Source: Promicromonospora sp. MEB111
Lineage (GTDB): Bacteria > Actinomycetota > Actinomycetes > Actinomycetales > Cellulomonadaceae
Length of the DNA: 64,000 nt
NCBI RefSeq assembly: GCF_030209445.1
Contig: NZ_JARVSD010000012.1
Coordinates: 62,001-126,000 of the forward strand
Direction: 5' to 3'
This document shows positions 33,304-41,806 of this stretch, piece after piece (the first letter of the stretch is position 1; the number at the start of each line of letters is the position of its first letter). Under the pieces are notes generated by a model, which saw nothing but the letters and a program-made list of their open reading frames with translations, was not told where the DNA came from and did not search any database. The translations under genes and the position numbers were made by a program.

Positions 33304-34333
33304 GCGGCGGCGCGGTCGAGTCGCGGACGGTGAGGCTGGTGGCGAGCTGGACGTGACGTGACGCGGGCTGGACGCCGTCCGCCATGGCCAGCAGCGTCTC
33401 GACGGCCATCCTGCCCATCCCGGCCAGCGGCTGGTGCACCGAGGTGAGCTGCGGCGTGGTCCAGCCGGCCTGGGGCGTGTCGTCGAAGCCCACGACGCTG
33501 AGCTGCTCGGGCACCGGCACGGCCAACTCCCGTGCCGCGGCCAGCACGCCGACGGCGATCTCGTCGTCGCCGGTGACGATCGCCGTCGGCGGCTCGGGCA
33601 GAGCGAGCAGCGCCCGGCCGTGCACGAGGCCCGTGTCGATGGAGAACGAGTCGCTGCGCACCAGGGCCTCCTCCAGGCCGATCCCCGCGGAGTCCAGTGC
33701 CGCCCGGTAGCCGTGGAGGCGTTCCCGGGCGGCGGCCGACGCGGACGGGCCGCCGATCCACCCGATACGACGGTGGCCGAGCTCCAGGAGGTGCTCCGTG
33801 GCGGTGCGCCCGCCGGCCCAGTTGGCCGAGCCGACGCTGACCGTCCCCGGCGCCTCCACGTCGACGGGGTCGATCATGACGAACGGCATGCGCACCTCCT
33901 TCGCGGCCTGCAGCACGGCGTTGGGCCGAGCGAGGGTGATGCCGACGATGCCCAGGACTCCGGACTCCTTCTGCTCCGCCACCCAGGCCCGGGCGGCGGC
34001 TCTGGTGGCGCGCACCGCGCGGTCGGGCGCGGAGCGCACCAGGAGGTTGACCCGGGCGCTCGTGGCCGCGGCGAGCACGCCGTCCAGCACGTTGGCCACG
34101 TAGGGCGAGGCCAGGGCGTCGAACACCGCGGCGATGGTGCGCGTGGGCGGTGTCTCCCACTGGGTGGTCGGGCGGTAGCCGAGCGCCCCGACGGCCTCCA
34201 GGACGCGCGCGCGTGTGTCCTGTGCGATGTCGTGGCGCCCGTTGAGCGCCTTGGACGCGGTGCTCGTGGAGACACCGGCGTGTCGTGCGACGTCAGCGAG
34301 CGTCGCCCGCTCCCTCGATGGCCGGCCAACCAT
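33290..34333 (-). CDS. LacI-family regulator of the GH39/ABC operon
   Basis: 347 residues. HTH: ATLADVARHAGVSTSTASKA, LNGRHDIAQDTRARVLEAVG. Effector domain includes IDPVDVEAPGTVSVGSANWA and VVGFDDTPQAGWTTPQLTSV. Paralogous to the LacI at 39671, which carries the matching DPLDVTEEGVVSVGSTNW. Divergent from the binding-protein gene at 34511. Identical CGAAA-CTA-TTTCG operators stand before both genes, so it should repress itself and the operon. Confidence 0.92.
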   Translation of the reverse strand: MVGRPSRERATLADVARHAGVSTSTASKALNGRHDIAQDTRARVLEAVGALGYRPTTQWETPPTRTIAAVFDALASPYVANVLDGVLAAATSARVNLLVRSAPDRAVRATRAAARAWVAEQKESGVLGIVGITLARPNAVLQAAKEVRMPFVMIDPVDVEAPGTVSVGSANWAGGRTATEHLLELGHRRIGWIGGPSASAAARERLHGYRAALDSAGIGLEEALVRSDSFSIDTGLVHGRALLALPEPPTAIVTGDDEIAVGVLAAARELAVPVPEQLSVVGFDDTPQAGWTTPQLTSVHQPLAGMGRMAVETLLAMADGVQPASRHVQLATSLTVRDSTAPPPDRR

Positions 34334-34347
34334 GGTCTTTCCCCTCG

Positions 34348-34362
34348 TCGAAACTATTTCGA
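34348..34362. promoter_or_regulatory. LacI operator next to the LacI start
   Basis: TCGAAA-CTA-TTTCGA, perfect 15-bp palindrome, 15 bp upstream of the LacI gene at 34333. Same core as the site at 34466-34486. Confidence 0.8.
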
Positions 34363-34465
34363 AGTCTATTGATCGCCTGAGGCGACGTCAAACCCGAAAA
34401 TTCTCGGATTGGTGACGTTGACGCCTCGGCGGAGTCGCCGCTACAGTCCGTGCTTGATCGATAAA

Positions 34466-34486
34466 GTTGCGAAACTATTTCGCAAC
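34466..34486. promoter_or_regulatory. LacI operator before the GH39/ABC operon
   Basis: GTTGCGAAA-CTA-TTTCGCAAC, perfect 9-bp arms around CTA, 25 bp upstream of the ATG at 34511. The core CGAAACTATTTCG is identical to that at 34349-34361, 117 bp away, a distance that would permit looping. Confidence 0.88.
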
Positions 34487-34510
34487 CTCTCAACGAGGAG
34501 GGACAGGGTG

Positions 34511-35830
34511 ATGAGGCTTCTTACCAAGGCGTGGACGGTCGGCGTCGCGCTCGTGACCGCGGGCGCGCTCGCCGCGTGCTCGGGTGCGGGCGGGACGACC
34601 GGGGGTGCCGGGGGTGGCAGCGCCGACGAGCCGGTGAAGCTGACGGTGTGGAGCTGGGACGGCACGGTGGAGCTCGCGGTCCCGGGCTTCGAGAAGGCCA
34701 ACCCCGGCATCGAGGTCGAGGTCGTGAACGCCGGCTCGTCTTCCGACGAGTACCAGGCGCTCGACAACGCGATCCAGGCCGGATCCGGTGTCCCGGACCT
34801 GGTGATGTTCGAGTACTTCGCGGTCCCGTACTTCGCGGTCCCCGGCAAGCTCGCCGACCTCGGTCCGCTCGGCGCGGCCGAGCTTGCGGACGACTACGTC
34901 CCGTCGGCCTGGAACAACGTCACCATCGGCGACGGCGTCTACGCCCTGCCCTCGGACTTCGGACCGGCAGTCATGTTCTGGAACGAGGCGACCTTCGCCA
35001 AGGCGGGGATCGACGAGGCGCCGGCGACCTGGGACGAGTACTACGAGGACGCCAAGAGGATCCGGGCACTGGGCGACGACTACTACATCACCCAGGACAC
35101 CAACGACCTCTTCTTCCTGCTCTCGCTGATCTGGCAGGCCGGCGGGCGCCCGTTCGAGGTCGACGGGACCACCGTGCACATCGACTTCTCCGCCCCGGAG
35201 ACCCAGAAGGCGGTCGCGTTCTGGCAGAAGATGATCGACGAGGACCTCGTCAACACGAAGATCAGTGCCTGGTCCGACGACTGGAACCGCGCGCTCAACG
35301 ACGGCACGCTCGCCTCGCAGAACATGGGCGGCTGGCTCACCTCGACCCTGCCCGAACGCGCGCCGGACGCCGCCGGCGACTTCCGGGTCGCCCTCATGCC
35401 CCAGTGGGAGAAGGGCGAGAGGGTCGGCGCCGAGAACGGTGGCTCCTCGTTCGGGATCCCGGAGGCCGCGGCCAACAAGGAGGCGGCCTACACGTTCCTC
35501 GAGTACTTCACGCACGGCGAGGGACTGCAGCCCCGCGTCGACGCCGGCGCGTTCGTGCCGAACACGTCGGTGCTGGACAGCCCGGAGTTCCAGGACGTGA
35601 AGAACCCCTACTTCGGCGACCAGAAGACCGGCGAGGTGCTCGCGGAGGCCTCGAACATCGCCGCCGTCGGCTGGCAGTACCCGCCGTTCTTCGAGTGGGC
35701 ACGGAGCACCTACGCCGACATCGCCACGCCGTTCTACACCTCGGGTGAGGGCTCGCTCGAAGAGGTCCTGCAGACCTGGGAGCAGCGCTCGGTCGAGTAC
35801 GGCAACGAGCAGGGCTTCCAGGTCGACTGA
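34511..35830 (+). CDS. Sugar ABC transporter substrate-binding lipoprotein (GH39 operon)
   Basis: 439 residues. Signal sequence with lipobox LAAC (TAGALAACSGAG). Solute-binding fold: KLTVWSWDGTVELAVPGF, DLVMFEYFAVPYFAVPG, LASQNMGGWLTSTLPE. GAGGAGGGA lies upstream of the ATG. First gene of the operon ABC-GH39; the xylosidase suggests xylo-oligosaccharides as cargo. Confidence 0.92.
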   Translation: MRLLTKAWTVGVALVTAGALAACSGAGGTTGGAGGGSADEPVKLTVWSWDGTVELAVPGFEKANPGIEVEVVNAGSSSDEYQALDNAIQAGSGVPDLVMFEYFAVPYFAVPGKLADLGPLGAAELADDYVPSAWNNVTIGDGVYALPSDFGPAVMFWNEATFAKAGIDEAPATWDEYYEDAKRIRALGDDYYITQDTNDLFFLLSLIWQAGGRPFEVDGTTVHIDFSAPETQKAVAFWQKMIDEDLVNTKISAWSDDWNRALNDGTLASQNMGGWLTSTLPERAPDAAGDFRVALMPQWEKGERVGAENGGSSFGIPEAAANKEAAYTFLEYFTHGEGLQPRVDAGAFVPNTSVLDSPEFQDVKNPYFGDQKTGEVLAEASNIAAVGWQYPPFFEWARSTYADIATPFYTSGEGSLEEVLQTWEQRSVEYGNEQGFQVD

Positions 35831-35835
35831 CCGCC

Positions 35836-35912
35836 CCGGCGGGCGTCGCGCGCGAGCGCGCTCGGTGCGAGAGCACTCGGCGCGAGCGCACCCGGCGTGG
35901 GACGCCCGCCGG
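35836..35912 (+). repeat. Intercistronic stem-loop enclosing three 15-bp repeats
   Basis: A 12-bp stem (CCGGCGGGCGTC with GACGCCCGCCGG) encloses three imperfect tandem repeats, GCGAGCGCGCTCGGT, GCGAGAGCACTCGGC and GCGAGCGCACCCGGC (35852-35896). Between binding-protein and permease genes, where such structures usually stabilise the upstream mRNA part. Confidence 0.7.
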
Positions 35913-35945
35913 ACGACCGCACCGACACACGAGAAAGGACCAGTC

Positions 35946-36896
35946 ATGAGCGCAACGGAGCGCATGACACGCCCCGCGGCGGCGAGCACGCTCCTGCCCG
36001 CCGGGGAGCCGCAGCAGTACCGGCGGCGACGCACGCGACAGATCGGCTGGGCGTTCGTGGCGCCCTTCGGCGTCCTGTTCGCCCTGGTGTTCATCGTGCC
36101 GATCACCTACGCCGCCTACCTCAGCCTCTTCCAGGACCGGATGGTGGGCGGGCCGTCCTTCGTCGGCCTGGACAACTACACCAAGCTGTTCGGCGACGCA
36201 CAGTTCTGGGACGGCGTCTCCCGGGTCGTCTCGTTCACGCTGATCCAGGTGCCGATCATGCTGGTGCTGGCCCTGGTGCTGGCGCTCGCGATGGACTCGA
36301 TGCGGCTGCGCGGCATGCGGTTCATGCGGGTCGCCATCTTTCTGCCCTACGCCGTGCCGGCCATCGTCTCCACCCTGATGTGGGGCTTCATGCTCGGCGT
36401 CCGCTACGGGCTCTTCGGGAGCATCAACGGCTGGCTCGGTACCGACATCGACCCGTTCCGGCCGAGCACGACGCTGATCTCGATCGGGATCATGGTCACC
36501 TGGGCCTTCACCGGGTACAACATGCTGATCTTCGACAGCGTGCTGAAGGCGGTCCCGCAGGAGCTGTACGAGGCGGCCGCGATCGACGGCGCGGGGGAGC
36601 TGCGGGTGATCCGGGCGATCAAGCTGCCCGCGCTGCGCGGCTCGCTCGTGATCACCGTCATCTTCTCGATCATCGGGACGTTCCAGATCTTCAACGAGCC
36701 GCAGATCCTCCCGTCGATGGTGGCCAACAGCGGGATCACCACCTACTACACGCCCAACCTCTACGCGTTCAACCTCGCGTTCACGGGCTCGCAGCAGGGC
36801 TACGCGGCCGCCCTCGCCCTCGTCATGGCCGCGTTCACCATCGCCATCGCGTACGCGGTCCAGATCCGGGGCATGCGAGATGCCCTCGACCAGTAG
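35946..36896 (+). CDS. CUT1 sugar ABC permease (MalF type)
   Basis: 316 residues. Membrane segments include AFVAPFGVLFALVFIVPITY and VPIMLVLALVLALAM; EAA loop EAAAIDGAGELRVIRAIKLP. The start ATG follows GAGAAAGGACC. Second gene of the GH39 operon, 16 bp before the next permease. Confidence 0.92.
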   Translation: MSATERMTRPAAASTLLPAGEPQQYRRRRTRQIGWAFVAPFGVLFALVFIVPITYAAYLSLFQDRMVGGPSFVGLDNYTKLFGDAQFWDGVSRVVSFTLIQVPIMLVLALVLALAMDSMRLRGMRFMRVAIFLPYAVPAIVSTLMWGFMLGVRYGLFGSINGWLGTDIDPFRPSTTLISIGIMVTWAFTGYNMLIFDSVLKAVPQELYEAAAIDGAGELRVIRAIKLPALRGSLVITVIFSIIGTFQIFNEPQILPSMVANSGITTYYTPNLYAFNLAFTGSQQGYAAALALVMAAFTIAIAYAVQIRGMRDALDQ

Positions 36897-36912
36897 CAGC
36901 CGGAGACCTCTC

Positions 36913-37809
36913 ATGACGACCACTGCCGACGTGCGGCGCCGCGGGCGCCTGCACACCCTCGCCAACCCCCGCAAGAGCGGCACGCTGACCTTCCTGACGG
37001 GGCTGTTCACGCTCTACTGCCTGGTGCCGCTGATCTGGCTCACGATCAACTCCACCAAGTCCCAGGCCGACTTCGTCTCCAGCTTCGGCTTCTCCTTCGG
37101 CCGGCGGTTCGCGCTGTTCGACAACATCGTCGAGGTCTTCACCTACGACGGCGGCATCTTCACCCGGTGGCTGCTCAACACGGTGCTCTACGTGGTCGTC
37201 GGGGCCGTCGTCTCGACGTTCCTCGCCGCGCTGGGTGGATACGCGCTCGCCAAGCTGGAGTTCACCGGCAAGCGGGTCTTCCTGTTCGTGGTGCTCGGCG
37301 CCATCTCGGTCCCGGGCATCGCCCTGGCCATCCCGCAGTTCCTGCTGTTCGCGCAGCTCGGCCTGACGAACACGCCGTGGGCGGTGCTGATCCCGTCGTT
37401 CCTCAACCCGTTCGGGCTGTACCTCATGTGGGTGTTCGCCGCGGAGGCCGTCCCCACCGGACTGCTGGAGGCGGCGAAGATCGACGGCGCGGGGGAGTTC
37501 CGCACGTTCTGGCAGATCGCGCTGCCCATGCTCGTCCCGGCGACCGTGACCGTGCTGCTGTTCTCGTTCGTGTCGATCTGGAACAACTACTTCCTGCCCT
37601 TGATCATGCTCAAGGACCCCGACTGGTACCCGCTGACCGTCGGCATCAACCAGTGGAACAAGCTGGCCTCCACGGCCGGCAACGGCGAGCTGCTCCAGAA
37701 CCTCGTCGTGACGTCGTCGCTGCTGACGATCATCCCGCTGATCATCGCGTTCATCTCGCTGCAGCGCTTCTGGCAGTCCGGCCTGAGCCTCGGCGCCGTC
37801 AAGGGCTGA
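36913..37809 (+). CDS. CUT1 sugar ABC permease (MalG type)
   Basis: 298 residues. EAA loop EAAKIDGAGEFRTFWQIALP; the end FVSIWNNYFLPLIML and QRFWQSGLSLGAVKG resembles the broken permease at 4429-4674. Acts with the 35946 permease. Start ATG 36913 is preceded by GGAGACC. Confidence 0.92.
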   Translation: MTTTADVRRRGRLHTLANPRKSGTLTFLTGLFTLYCLVPLIWLTINSTKSQADFVSSFGFSFGRRFALFDNIVEVFTYDGGIFTRWLLNTVLYVVVGAVVSTFLAALGGYALAKLEFTGKRVFLFVVLGAISVPGIALAIPQFLLFAQLGLTNTPWAVLIPSFLNPFGLYLMWVFAAEAVPTGLLEAAKIDGAGEFRTFWQIALPMLVPATVTVLLFSFVSIWNNYFLPLIMLKDPDWYPLTVGINQWNKLASTAGNGELLQNLVVTSSLLTIIPLIIAFISLQRFWQSGLSLGAVKG

Positions 37810-37857
37810 ACCCGCTCGAGGCCCACGAGCACCCACGCAAGGAAACAGAGGAGAACT

Positions 37858-39492
37858 GTGCAGACCCCAACCACCCCCGGCCTGACGATCGACGGCGAGG
37901 CGACCACCGCCGTCCCGCTGCGGCACATCTGGAACGAGTGCGTCGGCGCGGGCCGGGCCAACGAGGCGCTGCGCGCCGACTGGCAGGCCCACTTCCGCGA
38001 GGCGGTCACCCGGCTGGGGGCACGGTTCGTGCGCTTCCACGGACTGTTCCACGACGACATGTTCGTCTACCGCGCCAGTGACGGCGGCGGCTTCGGCCCG
38101 CCCGTCGCGCTCGACACCCCGGTGCATACGTTCAGCTACGTCGACAAGGTGTTCGACTTCATCCTCGAGACCGGCGCGCGCCCGTTCGTCGAGCTCGGCT
38201 TCATGCCGCGCGAGCTGGCCACCGAGACCGAGACGCTGTTCTGGTGGAAGGCCCACTGCAGCCCGCCCACGGACATGGCCCGGTGGGTCGAGCTGGTCAC
38301 CGCGACCGTCACGCACTGGATCGACCGGTACGGCCTCGACGAGGTGCGGCAGTGGCGGTTCGAGGTGTGGAACGAACCCAACCTCGTACCCCACTTCTGG
38401 ACCGGGACGCGCACCCAGTACTTCGAGCTCTACGAGGCCACGGCCCTGGCGATCAAGGAGATCGACCAGGAGCTCAAGGTGGGCGGACCGTCCACGAGCG
38501 TGTTCGTGCCCGACGACCGCTACCGGGGCGAGTGGGAGGACCGGTCCGTCGAGCACGCCACCGCCGAGGCCGAGGACGTCGACGCCCTCGACTGGCGCCC
38601 CGTCTGGATCGAGGAGCTCATCGACTGGTGCGCCGCGCGTGAGGTCCCGATCGACTTCCTCTCGACCCACCTGTACCCGACCGACGTGGCGTTCGGGGCC
38701 AACGGACAGGTCCGCCACATCCGCCGCCACGTCGACGCGACCTACGACGACCTGGTCGCCCTCCGCAAGCTCATCGCCGGCAGCCCGTTCCCCGACGCCG
38801 AGCTGCACATCACCGAGTGGTCGAGCTCGCCGTCCAGCCGCGACGCGATCCACGACACCCTGTTCGCCGCCACCTACATCACCCGTGCCTACCTGCGGTG
38901 CGCGGCGCTCGCGGACTCGGTCTCGTACTGGACGTTCACCGACGTGTTCGAGGAGGGAGGCGCGGGCATCGGCCCGTTCCACGGGGGGTTCGGCCTGGTC
39001 AACGAGCAGGGCCTGCACAAGCCGACGTACCACGCGTTCGAGATGCTGTCGCGGCTCGGCGACACGGTCCTCGCCGCCCTGCCGTACGGGACGATCACGC
39101 AGGACTCGGCGACGCACGAGGTCTCCGCCGTGTTCTTCAACTACCCGGACGACATGGGCCGCAACGGGGTCGGGTCCGAGCTCACCTACGCGGCCACCCG
39201 CGGTCTCGCGGAACTGGGTCCCGCCCGGCGCATCCGGCACACGGTCGAAGGGCTCCCGCCCGGCGCCGTGTTCACGGTCGAGTCGATCGACTGGGACCAC
39301 GGCAACGTCGCCGAGGACTGGCACCGGATGGGTGAGCCGCTCAACCTCACCCCGGCCCAGACGGCCCGGCTGAGGGAGAGCGCCGACGCGCTGCGGGTCA
39401 CGACGTTCACCGTGTCCGGGGACGGTGCGCTCCACATCGACCTCGAGCTGCCGGCGTGGTCGGTGCTGTCGATCGCCCCGGTCCGGGGCTGA
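37858..39492 (+). CDS. GH39 beta-xylosidase (intracellular)
   Basis: 544 residues from GTG 37858 (GAGGAGAA upstream). TIM barrel with acid/base Glu173 in FEVWNEPNLVPHFW and nucleophile Glu320 in LHITEWSSSPSSRD, then a C-terminal beta domain. PLRHIWNECVGAGRANEAL is the usual GH39 N-terminus. No signal peptide, so it cuts imported oligosaccharides. GH39 also holds arabinosidases and other activities, so xylosidase is the most likely, not the only, reading. Confidence 0.88.
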   Translation: MQTPTTPGLTIDGEATTAVPLRHIWNECVGAGRANEALRADWQAHFREAVTRLGARFVRFHGLFHDDMFVYRASDGGGFGPPVALDTPVHTFSYVDKVFDFILETGARPFVELGFMPRELATETETLFWWKAHCSPPTDMARWVELVTATVTHWIDRYGLDEVRQWRFEVWNEPNLVPHFWTGTRTQYFELYEATALAIKEIDQELKVGGPSTSVFVPDDRYRGEWEDRSVEHATAEAEDVDALDWRPVWIEELIDWCAAREVPIDFLSTHLYPTDVAFGANGQVRHIRRHVDATYDDLVALRKLIAGSPFPDAELHITEWSSSPSSRDAIHDTLFAATYITRAYLRCAALADSVSYWTFTDVFEEGGAGIGPFHGGFGLVNEQGLHKPTYHAFEMLSRLGDTVLAALPYGTITQDSATHEVSAVFFNYPDDMGRNGVGSELTYAATRGLAELGPARRIRHTVEGLPPGAVFTVESIDWDHGNVAEDWHRMGEPLNLTPAQTARLRESADALRVTTFTVSGDGALHIDLELPAWSVLSIAPVRG

Positions 39493-39510
39493 CGGCGCGG
39501 ATCGGGACGT

Positions 39511-39522
39511 CGAAAACTTTCG
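39511..39522. promoter_or_regulatory. LacI-type palindrome upstream of the third LacI
   Basis: CGAAA-AC-TTTCG, perfect 5-bp arms. It uses the same half-site as the operators at 34.3-34.5 kb but with a 2-bp centre; a second related word ACTTTTCGGA stands at about 39625. Confidence 0.5.
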
Positions 39523-39670
39523 GAGCGGCACAGGGGTTCTCCGTCGCGCCAGGCCCGGATTTCCGGGGACAGAGGGTGCGGCCCCTGTCCGTTCAGAACC
39601 GGAACGTGGGCAGATGCACCTTGTACTTTTCGGAAGCAAGCGATAAAACGGTCGGGATGAGGAGGCAGCC

Positions 39671-40726
39671 TTGACGAAGAAGACCGGGCCGGCACGCCCC
39701 AACCTCTCGGCCGTGGCCGCACACGCGGGCGTGTCGACCGCCACGGCCTCCAAGGTCGTGAACGGGCGGCCGGACGTCGCCGAGGACACCCGGGAACGGG
39801 TCGAGACGGCGATCACCGCGCTCGGGTACCGAGGGCCTTCCCGGACGAGTACGGCACACACCGTCGAGCTCATGGTCGACACCCTGGACACCACCTATGC
39901 GTCGCAGGTCCTGCGCGGCGTGGTGCTCGCGGCGGAGGAGGCGGACCTGGAGGTCGTCGTCGGGCGGGTGCGCCGCAGGTCCGCGAGCGGGGTGCCGGAG
40001 TCGAGCGCCGCCTGGGCCCAGCGGCTCGCCGCCGCCGACCGGGTGGGTGCGATCGTGCTGACCTCCGGGCTCGGCCCGGACGTCTACGCGAGCCTCGCCC
40101 GCGCCCGCGTCCCCCTCGTGGTGATCGACCCGCTCGACGTCACCGAGGAGGGCGTGGTCTCCGTGGGGTCCACGAACTGGCTCGGCGGACGGAGCGCGGC
40201 GGAGCACCTGGTGGGTCTCGGGCACCGGCACATCGCGGTGGTGGCTGGGCCGTCGGAGTCCCTCAGTGCCGTGGCGCGCCTGGACGGCTTTCTCACGTAC
40301 TGCCGGCAGAAGGGCGTGGAGATCGACCCCGGGATGGTTCGGCCGATCCGCTTCGACCACGACCAGGCCGTCCAGGTCGCGGAGCGGTGGTTCCAGCGTC
40401 CGGACCCGCCCACCGCGATCTTCGCGGGCAGCGACGCGCAGGCGATGGGGGTGCTGGAGGCGGCCCGGCGGGCCGGTCTCCGGGTACCGGAGGACGTCAG
40501 CCTCGTGGCCTACGACGACACGCCGCTCGCGTCGTGGGCCAACCCACCGCTGACCGCCGTCCGGCAGCCGCTGGAGGAGATCGGCCGGCGTGCCCTGATG
40601 ACCGTGCAGCAGCTGCACGAGGGCAAGCCCGTCGACTCCCACCACATCGAGATCGCCACCACGTTCGTCGTCCGGGACTCGACCGCCGCGCCCCGGACCG
40701 AGCGGCTCCGCGAGACGCGGGGCTGA
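39671..40726 (+). CDS. LacI-family regulator of the C3-C4 sugar cassette
   Basis: 351 residues from TTG 39671 (GAGGAGG 6 nt upstream). HTH: NLSAVAAHAGVSTATASKVV, NGRPDVAEDTRERVETAITA. Paralogous to the LacI at 33290 (same DPLDV, VSVGSTNW, VVRDSTA pattern). It separates the GH39 operon from the isomerase-kinase genes that follow on the same strand, and may control either. A 7-bp-stem hairpin (40731-40751) follows. Confidence 0.9.
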   Translation: MTKKTGPARPNLSAVAAHAGVSTATASKVVNGRPDVAEDTRERVETAITALGYRGPSRTSTAHTVELMVDTLDTTYASQVLRGVVLAAEEADLEVVVGRVRRRSASGVPESSAAWAQRLAAADRVGAIVLTSGLGPDVYASLARARVPLVVIDPLDVTEEGVVSVGSTNWLGGRSAAEHLVGLGHRHIAVVAGPSESLSAVARLDGFLTYCRQKGVEIDPGMVRPIRFDHDQAVQVAERWFQRPDPPTAIFAGSDAQAMGVLEAARRAGLRVPEDVSLVAYDDTPLASWANPPLTAVRQPLEEIGRRALMTVQQLHEGKPVDSHHIEIATTFVVRDSTAAPRTERLRETRG

Positions 40727-40831
40727 ACCGCCGCCGGCCTCGCTCCGGCGGACCCGCACCACCCGCCGGACGATCCGCCCGGCGGCCGAACCGAGATGCC
40801 GCGCGGCATCGCAGATCGACGGAGATCGCAC

Positions 40832-41761
40832 ATGCGCACAGCCGACACCTGGCCCATCGCGGCCAACATGCTGTCCTTCGGGTCGACGACGGCGGCCGGC
40901 ACCCCGAACGTCGACGCACCGGCCGAGTCGTGGCGGGCCCAGCTCCAGCAGGTGGCCGACCTGGGCTTCACGGACGTCGACCCCACCGATGCCTGGCTGT
41001 CGATCGGCGAGCTGAGCGACGCCCGGTTCACCGAGCTGCTCGCCGTGCTGAAGGAGACGGGGCTTTCGGTCCCGTCCGTGTCCACCACCCGCCGCAGCGT
41101 CATCGACGCCGGGCGGGGCGACGACTACCTGCGCTTCGGCCACACGATCATCGACCGCGCCCCGGAGCTCGGGGCGGAGGTCGTCAACTTCGGGTTCATG
41201 CAGGCGCTGAAGCCCGCGCAGGAGCGCGCGCTGTGGTTCTGGCTCGCCGAGGGGCACCACGACGACCTTGACGACAAGGACACCTACGACCTCGCGGTGC
41301 GTCGCATCCGCGAGCTCGCGGACCACGCGCGCGACCTCGGGGTGCAGATCAGCCTCGAGATGTACGAGGACACGTACATCGGCACCCCGGACCTCGCGGT
41401 GCGGTTCGTGCACGACGTCGACCGCGACAACGTCGGCATCAACCCCGACCTCGGCAACCTGGTGCGCCTGCACCGCCCGGTCGAGGACATCCCGACGATG
41501 TTCGAGAAGGTCCTGCCCCTGACCAACTTCTGGCACATCAAGAACTACACGCGTGACGAGGACCCGGCGACGGGCTCGTACGCCACGCACCCGACGCCGC
41601 TCGTCCAGGGCGTCGTGAACTACCGCGCCGTGATCCGCCGGGCCCTCGAGCTGGGGTTCGAGGGCGTCTTCGTGTGCGAGCACTACGGGTCGGACAGCCT
41701 CGGCGTCGCCGCCATCAACCGGGAGTACATCCGTGACGTGCTCCGGGGCGCCGGGCGGTGA
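40832..41761 (+). CDS. Sugar phosphate isomerase/epimerase (AP-endonuclease-2-type TIM barrel)
   Basis: 309 residues. It has DLGFTDVDPTDAWLSIGEL, LGAEVVNFGF, LEMYEDTYIGTPD, VGINPDLGNLVRLHRP and FWHIKNYTRD, the metal-binding Glu/Asp/His positions of the xylose-isomerase-like superfamily. This family interconverts ketoses or their phosphates. First gene after the LacI at 39671; GGAG upstream of ATG 40832. The exact substrate cannot be read from the sequence. Confidence 0.85.
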   Translation: MRTADTWPIAANMLSFGSTTAAGTPNVDAPAESWRAQLQQVADLGFTDVDPTDAWLSIGELSDARFTELLAVLKETGLSVPSVSTTRRSVIDAGRGDDYLRFGHTIIDRAPELGAEVVNFGFMQALKPAQERALWFWLAEGHHDDLDDKDTYDLAVRRIRELADHARDLGVQISLEMYEDTYIGTPDLAVRFVHDVDRDNVGINPDLGNLVRLHRPVEDIPTMFEKVLPLTNFWHIKNYTRDEDPATGSYATHPTPLVQGVVNYRAVIRRALELGFEGVFVCEHYGSDSLGVAAINREYIRDVLRGAGR

Positions 41762-41806
41762 CCCTCGTCAGCAGCAACCAGGTCCCCGAGCAAAGGTGCA
41801 GGTGAG

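Noticed and set aside
36835-39894. A 1019-codon open frame on the minus strand across the permease and GH39 genes
   Set aside because: Shadow of three well-supported plus-strand genes; low-complexity composition and no domain.
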